Assembly: GCA_937900675.1 (NCBI GenBank)
Contig: CALCEA010000097.1
Span: forward strand, 1-6,584
Direction of reading: 5' to 3'
DNA length: 6,584 bases
Origin: an uncultured Chitinophagaceae bacterium
Lineage (GTDB): Bacteria > Bacteroidota > Bacteroidia > Chitinophagales > Chitinophagaceae
Within the stretch, counting starts at the first letter, position 1; each line of letters opens with the position of its first letter. A program made the position numbers and the translations under genes. Under the pieces are notes generated by a model. It saw only the letters and a list, made by a program, of their open reading frames with translations. It was not told the DNA's origin and made no database searches. Positions 1-5,687 of this stretch are shown piece after piece.

Positions 1-843
1 AAGACGGTGCTCGCAAAGTTTGAACGATTTCTTGGTGGGAGGACTGCTACATTCTATGATATAGACTTACAAGTCATTACTGATTTTCAGAACTACCTAA
101 AAAACGAGTATGGCAATAAAGTAAATACAATACAGTCGAATCTTAAAACGATAAGAAGAGTATTTAGTATTGCGATTGAACGTGGTATAATTACGCCAAA
201 TGATGATCCATTTAGATCATTTAAGATTAAGCAAGAAAAAGCATTGCGTGAATTTTTAACAAAGGAAGAGGTTGCTAAAATCATGTATCTAGATTTATCG
301 CATGATAAAAAGCTAGAAATGTATCGTGATATATTTATATGGACCATATTGAGCGGTGGGTTAAGGGTATCGGATGTTATTATGCTTCGTAAAAGCAATA
401 TCGATGGCCAATATTTAAATATGGTTATTCAAAAGACTAAAACACCACATAGGATTAAAATGCCGCCACAGGCTTTTCAAATTTTAAACAGGTTTATGGC
501 TAGAATGTCAAAGGAAGATGGATTTGTCTTTGGTTTGATTGCAGAGCATGCTTTTAATGCAGATGCAAAGACTTTAGATAAAGCTGTTGCAACTGCTACT
601 TATGTTTATAATAAAGCTTTAAAGTCAATAGGCACACTTGCAGGAATTGCTAAACCAATTTCGAGTCATTTTTGTAGAATAAGTTATGTAAGCATTTCTG
701 CCCAAGGTGGTGTTCCATTAACTACCATTCAAAATGTTGTAAAACATAGTAAGTTAGAAATGACCGCGCACTATTCAAAATTTACTGATAGTCAAGGGGA
801 TAACGCATTATTGCTCCTAGAAAATTTGATAACTAAGCAGTAG
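1..843 (+). CDS. Tyrosine recombinase/integrase, 5'-truncated by window edge
   Basis: Site-specific recombinase that would integrate and excise the element by DNA strand exchange through a tyrosine-DNA intermediate. Numbering from the GTG at position 7, residues 1-75 match a core-binding SAM-like domain and 80-278 the catalytic domain. All catalytic positions are visible: R120 (GLRVSD box), a lysine at 143 or 145, H221-x-x-R224 (HFCR), H247 (KHS, where most relatives have GHS) and the nucleophile Y256 (HYSKF). The frame is open to the window edge. Bacteroidota integrases of this type normally have roughly 100 more residues carrying an N-terminal arm-binding domain, so the GTG at 7 is probably not the true start and the gene begins outside the window. 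It is followed within 20 bases by the first copy of a 25-bp repeat. The family call is firm; the integration target cannot be inferred. Confidence 0.95.
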   Translation, partial: KTVLAKFERFLGGRTATFYDIDLQVITDFQNYLKNEYGNKVNTIQSNLKTIRRVFSIAIERGIITPNDDPFRSFKIKQEKALREFLTKEEVAKIMYLDLSHDKKLEMYRDIFIWTILSGGLRVSDVIMLRKSNIDGQYLNMVIQKTKTPHRIKMPPQAFQILNRFMARMSKEDGFVFGLIAEHAFNADAKTLDKAVATATYVYNKALKSIGTLAGIAKPISSHFCRISYVSISAQGGVPLTTIQNVVKHSKLEMTAHYSKFTDSQGDNALLLLENLITKQ

Positions 844-859
844 TTATTAACAAGGGTGG

Positions 860-884
860 AAATCTCATCTCAAAAAATGACTAA
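860..884 (+). repeat. 25-bp direct repeat, copy 1
   Basis: This copy matches 1414-1438 at 24 of 25 positions; the only difference is A867 versus T1421. The shared core is TCTCAAAAAATGACTAA. It lies 17 bases after the integrase stop and 41 bases before the next ATG. It contains a tiny reading frame, ATG-ACT-AAA-TAT-TAA (877-891). The position beside an integrase and before an excisionase-like gene fits a recombinase/Xis arm site or a shared operator, but that role is inference. I found no third copy on either strand by eye. Confidence 0.8.
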
Positions 885-902
885 ATATTAAAATTGTTAT
901 AT

Positions 903-910
903 TACTTTCG
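903..910 (+). promoter_or_regulatory. Possible Bacteroidota -7 element
   Basis: TACTTTCG matches the Bacteroidota -7 consensus TAnnTTTG with one mismatch and lies 15 bases before the ATG at 926. No clear TTTG -33 box is present at the usual distance; the TGAC at 878-881 inside the 25-bp repeat falls about there. The match is short and could be chance. Confidence 0.3.
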
Positions 911-925
911 CACAAATAAAATCCA

Positions 926-1387
926 ATGAACAACTACAACGAATACCTAATGATAAAGGACAAGACTTATATAAATAACAACAGTCTTAATCAATTAAAT
1001 GACAGTGATATAAAAGCATTGATAAAGAAATTAAATACTGATCTTGATCAAATACTCATGAATGATAAGAATTCATATGTTGAGAACGCTATAAAGATTA
1101 TGACTGAGCTTTCTTGTTATAAAGCGGCTATTGAAATGCGAGTGCGTATGAACGTTTTGAAGGATTCTAAAAATCCTACAAAAAAGTACCTGCAAGCACG
1201 TGGTGCGGTTACTCATCCAAACGGTAAGCGCGCGTGGGCTGGTGAATATATAGGCGCATTTGAGCAAGGATTGAATCAAAATAAAATAGATGAGCTATTG
1301 AAAAAGGGGGGGAGATCTAAAGTAATTTTCAAAGTGCTAGGTAAGCTCAAAGTGCTAAGTGGCCTTGAGACAGAGTTAGAAAATTGA
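926..1387 (+). CDS. Hypothetical protein, 153 aa, between two copies of a 25-bp repeat
   Basis: I do not recognise this protein. The start is the ATG at 926; a second ATG eight codons later is the main alternative. The sequence is Asn/Lys/Leu-rich, without signal peptide, membrane segment or metal-binding motif. Residues about 22-80 look mainly helical (leucine-spaced stretches plus the segment around TELSCYKAAIEMRVRMNVL). The second half is more basic (RGAVTHPNGKRAW, then LLKKGGRSKVIFKVLGKLKVL), so nucleic-acid contact is possible but unproven. It lies between the integrase and the HTH gene, an accessory slot in many mobile elements, and is bracketed by the 25-bp repeat. A hairpin starts five bases after its stop. 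The reading frame is likely real because it is long, fills the gap, and has no competing plausible frame. Confidence 0.75.
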   Translation: MNNYNEYLMIKDKTYINNNSLNQLNDSDIKALIKKLNTDLDQILMNDKNSYVENAIKIMTELSCYKAAIEMRVRMNVLKDSKNPTKKYLQARGAVTHPNGKRAWAGEYIGAFEQGLNQNKIDELLKKGGRSKVIFKVLGKLKVLSGLETELEN

Positions 1388-1391
1388 GCTA

Positions 1392-1411
1392 GTGCTAATT
1401 TTTTTTAGCAC
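1392..1411 (+). other. Hairpin after the hypothetical gene (7-bp stem, all-T loop)
   Basis: GTGCTAA (1392-1398) pairs perfectly with TTAGCAC (1405-1411) around a loop of six T. It begins five bases after the stop codon, where a terminator would sit. However, the T run is inside the loop and no T tract follows the stem on either strand, so it is not a standard intrinsic terminator. It could be an mRNA 3'-end stabiliser, a weak pause site or a protein-binding dyad. Confidence 0.5.
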
Positions 1412-1413
1412 CA

Positions 1414-1438
1414 AAATCTCTTCTCAAAAAATGACTAA
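1414..1438 (+). repeat. 25-bp direct repeat, copy 2
   Basis: Second copy of the repeat at 860-884 (24/25 identical). It starts two bases after the hairpin stem and ends 14 bases before the ATG of the HTH gene. It also carries a minute reading frame, ATG-ACT-AAG-TAA (1431-1442). If it is an operator, its closeness to the HTH start suggests autoregulation; if it is an arm site, the HTH protein could be the excisionase that binds it. Both readings are inference. Confidence 0.8.
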
Positions 1439-1452
1439 GTAAAATAAAAACC

Positions 1453-1698
1453 ATGATAAGAAAGAAAAACAACTTTTATTCAAAAATAGACCTAGCAATG
1501 GAGCTGGGAATATGTGTCCGCTCCCTGGATACACTAATAGCGAATGGCAAAATAAGCTATTCAAAGATTGGAGGACGTGTGATTTTTTCACAACAGGATC
1601 TTGAAGAGTTTATAAGTAGAAACCGAATTAAAGCATTCGGTGTAGATGATGCCATTGATGAGTACATTAAAGAAGAGCAAAGAAAAGAAAGTAAATAA
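1453..1698 (+). CDS. Excisionase-like helix-turn-helix DNA-binding protein, 81 aa
   Basis: Small MerR-like/excisionase-family winged HTH of the kind often called HTH_17. Residues about 10-33 (SKIDLAMELGICVRSLDTLIANG) form the helix-turn-helix. Residues 34-46 (ISYSKIGGRVIFS) are the typical wing strand-turn-strand, followed by the QDLEEFI helix. A charged tail (EEQRKESK) ends the protein. In Bacteroidota elements such proteins commonly lie just downstream of the integrase and act as recombination directionality factors or local transcription regulators. Here it opens the cluster leading to the helicase and DUF3987 genes and has a 25-bp repeat just upstream, which may be its own binding site. 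The leader is A-rich without a Shine-Dalgarno. Fold confidence is high; excisionase versus repressor cannot be settled. Confidence 0.88.
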   Translation: MIRKKNNFYSKIDLAMELGICVRSLDTLIANGKISYSKIGGRVIFSQQDLEEFISRNRIKAFGVDDAIDEYIKEEQRKESK

Positions 1699-1711
1699 TT
1701 AAACAAGAGAT

Positions 1712-2035
1712 ATGAAAACAAGACAAAATGCGGAATTAATCCGTGAAAAGCTAATGAACAGGGGTTTCATTGGTGTTGCAGAATGTGAATGTATTGGTGA
1801 TGGCCAAATGCGTTACACGCTAGAAACAAAGTATGAGGACCAAAAGCCTCCATGCTTTGATGGTGATTTCATTTTCATTACATCAGATAGATTCTTGGAT
1901 ATTTTGATAGGTTATCTATCTAAAAATGGTGATGAAATAATTGCACATCCTGAGGATAGATACGCTATCGAAATTCTGAATCAAAATCCACATAACATTA
2001 TTAACAATTTAAATATTAACGACATTGAATTATAA
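1712..2035 (+). CDS. Hypothetical acidic protein, 107 aa
   Basis: I do not recognise this protein. It starts at an ATG 13 bases after the HTH gene stop, with only a weak purine stretch (AAGAGA) before it, and its last 11 bases overlap the start of the helicase gene, so it is almost certainly in the same operon. The N-terminus (about 1-20) looks helical. A strand-rich middle follows (GVAECECIGDGQMRYTLETKY, then FDGDFIFIT), then a helix (SDRFLDILIGYLSKN) and an Asn/Ile-rich acidic tail. No signal peptide, membrane segment or known catalytic motif is seen. Position suggests an accessory factor for the replication proteins downstream; that is guilt by association only. Confidence 0.75.
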   Translation: MKTRQNAELIREKLMNRGFIGVAECECIGDGQMRYTLETKYEDQKPPCFDGDFIFITSDRFLDILIGYLSKNGDEIIAHPEDRYAIEILNQNPHNIINNLNINDIEL

Positions 2036-3290
2036 AGTTGAAACAATCGAAAAGTTGCTTAAAAACCCGCCAACTGTTGTTTTTTTAACTGGTGGTGCTG
2101 GTGTTGGGAAGACATTCGTATTTAATGAATTTAGAAAACATACTGAAATGAAAGTCCTTCCTCTTGCTACAACTGGAGCTGCCGCAATGCTAATTGGAGG
2201 ATCAACAATTGAGTCGCAGTTTAATATCCCGCCAATTGTAGATGATCCAGTAAGGGATATTCGTAGAATAAATAATGAAGATAAACTTAGTGTTATTAAA
2301 AAAGCAGATGTCATTTCAATTGATGAAGCGTCAATGTTACGTTCAGACAAAATGGACTATCTGGACTATGCTTTAAGAATTAATACTGGAATAGAAAGGC
2401 CCTTTGGAGGTAAATCAATACTTCTGATAGGCGATTTAAACCAATTACCTCCAGTAGTCACATCAACCAATCCAATTCCAGAAACTTATGCAAGTTCATA
2501 CTTTTTCAGTTCAAAGGTTTTTGGTGAAGTTCCATTAACAATGATTGAGCTGACAAAGGTGCACCGTCAGAAAGATGCTGACTTTGTTGATGTTTTAAAT
2601 AATGCAAGAACAGCAACTATATCAGAAATGCAGATGAGTTTTCTAAATACAAAAATTGTTAATGTATGCCCTGATGATGCAATTGTGCTTTCTCCTTTTA
2701 ATAAATATGTTGATGAGCATAACATGACAAAGTTGAATGAATTAAATACAGGATCAATTGTTTTTCATGCAGAAATAGAAGGAAGGATAAATCCAGGGGA
2801 TTTTATTGTTCAAGAAAAAATTGAACTTAAAAAAGGAGCTAGAGTGATGATTGTAAAAAATGATCCTCATGGTAGGTATGCAAATGGTACAACTGGAGTG
2901 ATTACGAAATTATTTAATTATGGTCCTATTAGTGTTGAGCTTCCAAATGGAACTGTAGTTGAAATTGAAAAAGAAACATGGAACAAGGTGGAGACAGTAT
3001 TTTCTGAATACAGACAGCAATATGTGCGAAACATAGTAGGAACAATAAAACAATATCCACTAAAGCTTGCTTGGGCTATAAGTATTCATAAGAGTCAAGG
3101 TGCAACATTGGATAAAGTTCATGTGGATCTAGGAAGAGGAGCATTTGCTGCTGGACAAGCATATGTTGCCTTGTCAAGAGTAAGTTCATTTGAGGGTTTA
3201 ACATTAGCTAGGCCTATATGTCATAAAGACATATATGTACACCCAATGGTAGAACAATTTTATGAAACCGCAAACAGTATAAAATTATGA
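2025..3290 (+). CDS. Pif1/RecD-like superfamily 1 DNA helicase, 421 aa, TTG start
   Basis: ATP-driven DNA helicase, expected to move 5'-3' as known Pif1/RecD enzymes do. The full set of SF1 motifs is present: Walker A GGAGVGKT (23-30), motif Ia LATTGAAAMLIGGSTIES (47-64), Walker B/DExx ISIDEASML (97-105; D100, E101), motif III LIGDLNQLPPV (134-144), the TKVHRQ box with R181, motif V WAISIHKSQGATLD (350-363) and motif VI AYVALSRVSS (379-388). About 420 residues means a minimal core without large insertions. The start is decided by the frame: an in-frame stop lies at 2010-2012, the first in-frame ATG comes after Walker A, and TTG at 2025 is the only usual start codon between. That start overlaps the upstream gene by 11 bases, and the stop overlaps the next ATG (ATGA), so translation is probably coupled across three genes. 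Likely role: replication or recombination of the element. Confidence 0.93.
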   Translation: MNYKVETIEKLLKNPPTVVFLTGGAGVGKTFVFNEFRKHTEMKVLPLATTGAAAMLIGGSTIESQFNIPPIVDDPVRDIRRINNEDKLSVIKKADVISIDEASMLRSDKMDYLDYALRINTGIERPFGGKSILLIGDLNQLPPVVTSTNPIPETYASSYFFSSKVFGEVPLTMIELTKVHRQKDADFVDVLNNARTATISEMQMSFLNTKIVNVCPDDAIVLSPFNKYVDEHNMTKLNELNTGSIVFHAEIEGRINPGDFIVQEKIELKKGARVMIVKNDPHGRYANGTTGVITKLFNYGPISVELPNGTVVEIEKETWNKVETVFSEYRQQYVRNIVGTIKQYPLKLAWAISIHKSQGATLDKVHVDLGRGAFAAGQAYVALSRVSSFEGLTLARPICHKDIYVHPMVEQFYETANSIKL

Positions 3291-4744
3291 TAGACGAGAA
3301 AAAAATACCCCCAAACGAGCATGAATCAAATTTAATTCCAGAATTAATATGGCAAAGGTTTTATAGAAAAGCAGGGAACAATGGACCATTTATGTTTGAC
3401 GATAAGTCAATGGTAGAAGCGCAATTAGATAATATAATAGAAACTACGCCTGTTTTAGTAAGTAAGGGAATTGTTAGGAATTCTTTTGTTGAAAAATCAA
3501 TAACTCTATTTAGTACTTCAATTGTAGCAAGCAGTACGATGCCCTTTGTGCGTTTTAACTATGATAATAAATGGAACGCGCCAGCACTGTATTTGTTAGC
3601 GGTTTTCCCGGCTTCAGCTGGAAAGGGTGCGGCCTCACTTTCTAAAGTGTTGCTTTCAAAAATTAATGATCACATATTAACAGAGTATAATCAGCTTTTA
3701 GTTTTTTATAAAGAAGCAATAAGGGAGTATCGAAAAAATCCAAATGGGATTCCACCTGAACGGCCTAAGCTTAAATTGGTATTGGCACCAGGAAATACAT
3801 CTTCTGCAAAGCTAATTGAGATGTTAGCAGACATTGATGGATCCGAAACGCTCACACTATTTGAAACTGAAATTGATGTAGTAGGTGTCTCCGCTTCTGG
3901 TGAATTCGGTAATATGAATTCAAGTATTTTCAGGCAGGCATTTCACCATGAGTCTATATCCAAAATGATTAAAAAGGATGGGGAAGTGCAAATTGCTAAC
4001 AACCCTAAGTTGTCAATTGTATTAACAGGTACTGCCAATCAAGTTGGAAAGCTCTTGCATTCAAACGCTGATGGCCTTTTTTCTAGATTTTTGGTCCTAT
4101 TAGGAGATTCAGAGCTTTTGTGGAAGAATACACAGCCATGTAGTGATTGTCCAGTACAGGATGATGTATTCAATGCACTTGCAGATGAATATTTTGAAGC
4201 TTGGACCTATTTTAAAACTAAGCAGATTGAAATAAAGTTTACACAGGTCCAATGGGATGCAATTCAAGCATTTGGTAAGTATTACCTAATGAATGCTTAT
4301 CATTTCTCTGGAGAATCGGCCGTTTCAATACCAAAGCGACATGCGTTAATGATATGTAGATTAGCGACGATTTTTACTGCATTTAGGCACTATGAGCAGA
4401 AAAGTGAAAGTGCTGAAATCTATTGTAGTGATGTAGATTTTGGTAATGCTCTATGGATGATTGAGTTTTCACTTTATTGTGGTCTAAAGCTATTCAAGTC
4501 TTTACCTGGAGAGGCGAATGAATCTAAAGTTGTTGATACGAAATCTAAGTTCATACAAATGCTTCCAGATGAATTTTCATCCGACGATTTAAAGGAGTAT
4601 TATTCTTCACTTGCTTTATCAGAAAGAACAGTTTCAAGGTGGATAAAGCAATTTGTAGAAGCAGGTTTTCTTGAAAGAGTCAAGCCTGGTCATTTTAAAA
4701 AAACCGGTATGGCGGCCGTGGCGATGGCGTCTACTGAAAATTAA
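3287..4744 (+). CDS. DUF3987 family P-loop protein with C-terminal winged helix, 485 aa
   Basis: Matches the DUF3987 family, putative ATPases common in Bacteroidota mobile elements and usually assumed to act in replication. Visible landmarks are a Walker A-like loop PASAGKGAAS (108-117; K113), an acidic Walker B-like strand LTLFETEID (189-197), FGNMNSSIFRQAFHHESI (207-224), a sensor-like LTGTANQVGKLL (246-257), and GLFSRFLVL (263-271) whose R267 could act as an arginine finger. Residues about 415-470 (FSSDDLKEYYSSLALSERTVSRWIKQFVEAGFLERV) look like a winged helix for DNA binding. It starts at an ATGA overlap with the helicase stop. Its last codons (MAAVAMAS) are written in a GC-rich string of TGGCG boxes forming half of a dyad, unlike the AT-rich rest of the gene. 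No primase (TOPRIM or archaeo-eukaryotic) domain is evident. The family is fairly sure; the biochemical role is inference. Confidence 0.88.
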   Translation: MIDEKKIPPNEHESNLIPELIWQRFYRKAGNNGPFMFDDKSMVEAQLDNIIETTPVLVSKGIVRNSFVEKSITLFSTSIVASSTMPFVRFNYDNKWNAPALYLLAVFPASAGKGAASLSKVLLSKINDHILTEYNQLLVFYKEAIREYRKNPNGIPPERPKLKLVLAPGNTSSAKLIEMLADIDGSETLTLFETEIDVVGVSASGEFGNMNSSIFRQAFHHESISKMIKKDGEVQIANNPKLSIVLTGTANQVGKLLHSNADGLFSRFLVLLGDSELLWKNTQPCSDCPVQDDVFNALADEYFEAWTYFKTKQIEIKFTQVQWDAIQAFGKYYLMNAYHFSGESAVSIPKRHALMICRLATIFTAFRHYEQKSESAEIYCSDVDFGNALWMIEFSLYCGLKLFKSLPGEANESKVVDTKSKFIQMLPDEFSSDDLKEYYSSLALSERTVSRWIKQFVEAGFLERVKPGHFKKTGMAAVAMASTEN

Positions 4745-4783
4745 TAATGGGTAATGATGGTCGCCACCGCCATCGTCGCCATA
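4708..4783 (+). repeat. GC-rich dyad of six mirrored TGGCG/CGCCA boxes spanning the DUF3987 stop
   Basis: Left arm 4708-4733 pairs with right arm 4758-4783 at 20 of 26 positions by Watson-Crick rules, without bulges; three of the other six are G-T/U wobble. TGGCG occurs at 4710, 4719 and 4725, and CGCCA at 4762, 4768 and 4777, so spacings are 9 and 6, then 6 and 9, exactly mirrored about 4745/4746. The 24-base loop contains the stop codon of the DUF3987 gene. On the - strand the hairpin is followed by a run of seven T (complement of 4697-4703), so it could also stop antisense transcription. Possible roles are an iteron-like origin or protein-binding site, an mRNA-processing hairpin, or a leftward terminator. 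The structure is certain; the role is not. Confidence 0.8.
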
Positions 4784-4799
4784 ATAAAAAATACATTTT

Positions 4800-5105
4800 A
4801 TGGAAAGCAGTAGTGAGATTTATGCTTACACTCCAAGACAAGCAGCTGAAATTATTACAAAACGCCTAGGTGTTAAACTTGGCTTCAGGAAATATTATCA
4901 ATATTTGATGTACTTTGGTATAATTGATGAGCATCATTTTATACAACCTCCGTATAATGACGGTACTTTATTCTACCTTGAACAACAACCAATTTATGGC
5001 ACGTGGTCAGGAAAATACTTGCGTGATAATTTTAAGTTGTATACAACAGATCGAGGCATCAACTTATTTGTTAGTATTTATATCAACAATGGGATAATTA
5101 GTTAA
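4800..5105 (+). CDS. Small protein resembling phage antirepressor (KilAC-like) domain, 101 aa
   Basis: The layout recalls the C-terminal DNA-binding domain of phage antirepressors: a helix pair (TPRQAAEIITKRLGVKLGFRKYYQYLMYFGII, 11-42), an aromatic strand region (PPYNDGTLFYLEQQPIYGTW, 50-69) and a closing TTDRGINLFVSIY (82-94), which resembles the T-x-x-G-x-x-x-I/F ending of KilAC domains. No N-terminal Bro/AntA-type domain is present, so this would be a stand-alone version. It starts 16 bases past the right arm of the dyad, with an A/T-rich leader and no Shine-Dalgarno. It may be the last gene of the + operon or have its own promoter. If the resemblance holds, the protein would regulate transcription. 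The gene is likely real; the functional hint is weak and from memory. Confidence 0.65.
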   Translation: MESSSEIYAYTPRQAAEIITKRLGVKLGFRKYYQYLMYFGIIDEHHFIQPPYNDGTLFYLEQQPIYGTWSGKYLRDNFKLYTTDRGINLFVSIYINNGIIS

Positions 5106-5140
5106 ACTCTATTGATTTAAACTTAGATTGTTTAAGATGG

Positions 5141-5173
5141 TAAAAATAAAAAGGGCCCAGAAATTAGGCCCTT
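5141..5173 (-). terminator. Intrinsic terminator of the radC-like gene, - strand
   Basis: GGCCCTT (5167-5173) and AAGGGCC (5151-5157) form a 7-bp stem with a 9-base loop. Read on the - strand the stem is followed by a T-rich tract (TTTATTTTTA, complement of 5141-5150). It begins four bases after the stop codon of the - strand gene. On the + strand the trailing sequence TTCATTTTA is a weaker tract, so partial bidirectional termination between the converging operons is possible. Confidence 0.85.
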
Positions 5174-5177
5174 CATT

Positions 5178-5618
5178 TTACATTAGTTCATTTTCAGCGA
5201 AACTGAAATATTCACCTTTCGCATTTACAATAAGATGGTCTAGTAGCTCAATGTCAAACATCTTAGCAGCTTCTTTAAGCTTTTTTGTAGCATTAATATC
5301 TGCATTAGATTCTTTTAAAAAGCTACTTGGGTGATTGTGTGCTATTATTATTTTAGTTGCTATTGATTTTAAAGCAACACCTAAAATAATTCTAACGTCA
5401 GTTAGTGTTGCGTTGATGGATCCTGTGGTATGTTTTAATACACCAAGAAGTTCATGGTGAGTGTTCAAATATGCTACCATAAATGATTCTTGAAGTTCAA
5501 TACTATCTGATGGGAAAAATGGAAAGATTGCATCAAATGCATCTTTTGCATTTCTAATCGGTGGGCAATTGACTTTATTTGTGGTATAACTTATTTTGAT
5601 TTCTGAAATCTGATTCAT
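5178..5618 (-). CDS. RadC-type JAB/JAMM-domain protein, short form, 146 aa
   Basis: Short RadC-like (JAB, MPN+) protein. The metal-site motif is complete: E44 (LQES), then H94-N-H96-P, S104 and D107, matching H-x-H-x7-S-x2-D exactly. The usual PSG after the histidines is PSS here. Full RadC proteins are about 220 residues with an N-terminal helix-hairpin-helix region; this one has only about 20 residues before the JAB fold, the form common on phages, plasmids and ICEs. The fold predicts a metal-dependent hydrolase. The old DNA-repair label of RadC is poorly supported, and the true substrate is unknown. The gene lies downstream of the Sak4-type ATPase on the same strand but is separated by a terminator, so it needs either read-through or its own promoter. 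No clear promoter was seen in the roughly 20 bases between them. Confidence 0.92.
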   Translation of the reverse strand: MNQISEIKISYTTNKVNCPPIRNAKDAFDAIFPFFPSDSIELQESFMVAYLNTHHELLGVLKHTTGSINATLTDVRIILGVALKSIATKIIIAHNHPSSFLKESNADINATKKLKEAAKMFDIELLDHLIVNAKGEYFSFAENELM

Positions 5619-5633
5619 GTTATTTGATTTTTG

Positions 5634-5665
5634 TAATAAAAAAGCCCAGGCATTTGCCCGGGCTT
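5634..5665 (-). terminator. Intrinsic terminator of the Sak4-like gene, - strand
   Basis: AAGCCC (5642-5647) pairs with GGGCTT (5660-5665). Past one A/C mismatch, GGC (5649-5651) pairs with GCC (5656-5658) around the loop ATTT. On the - strand the stem runs into TTTTTTATTA (complement of 5634-5643). It lies about 22 bases after the stop of the ATPase gene and ends about 15 bases before the radC-like ATG, so it should limit co-transcription of the two. Confidence 0.88.
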
Positions 5666-5687
5666 AAGTGAATGGATTTAATTTATG

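Noticed and set aside
7..9. GTG as the integrase start codon
   Set aside because: The frame is open to the window edge and the protein would lack the usual N-terminal arm-binding region, so the true start is most likely outside the window.
93..398. Open frame on the - strand
   Set aside because: Lies wholly inside the integrase gene in antisense, with no recognisable protein features.
1073..1279. Open frame on the - strand
   Set aside because: Antisense shadow of the 926-1387 gene; Cys/Arg/Ser-rich composition without motifs.
1392..1411. Standard rho-independent terminator
   Set aside because: The stem is perfect but the T run is in the loop and no T tract follows the stem, so it is reported only as a hairpin.
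860..1438. CRISPR array or integron attC sites
   Set aside because: There are only two copies, the spacer is gene-sized, and neither the CRISPR spacing nor the attC fold is present.
2030..2350. Open frame on the - strand
   Set aside because: Antisense to the conserved helicase N-terminal region; composition typical of a complement frame.
5128..5334. Open frame on the + strand
   Set aside because: Covers the terminator and the antisense of the RadC-like JAB motif, which is clearly the coding strand.
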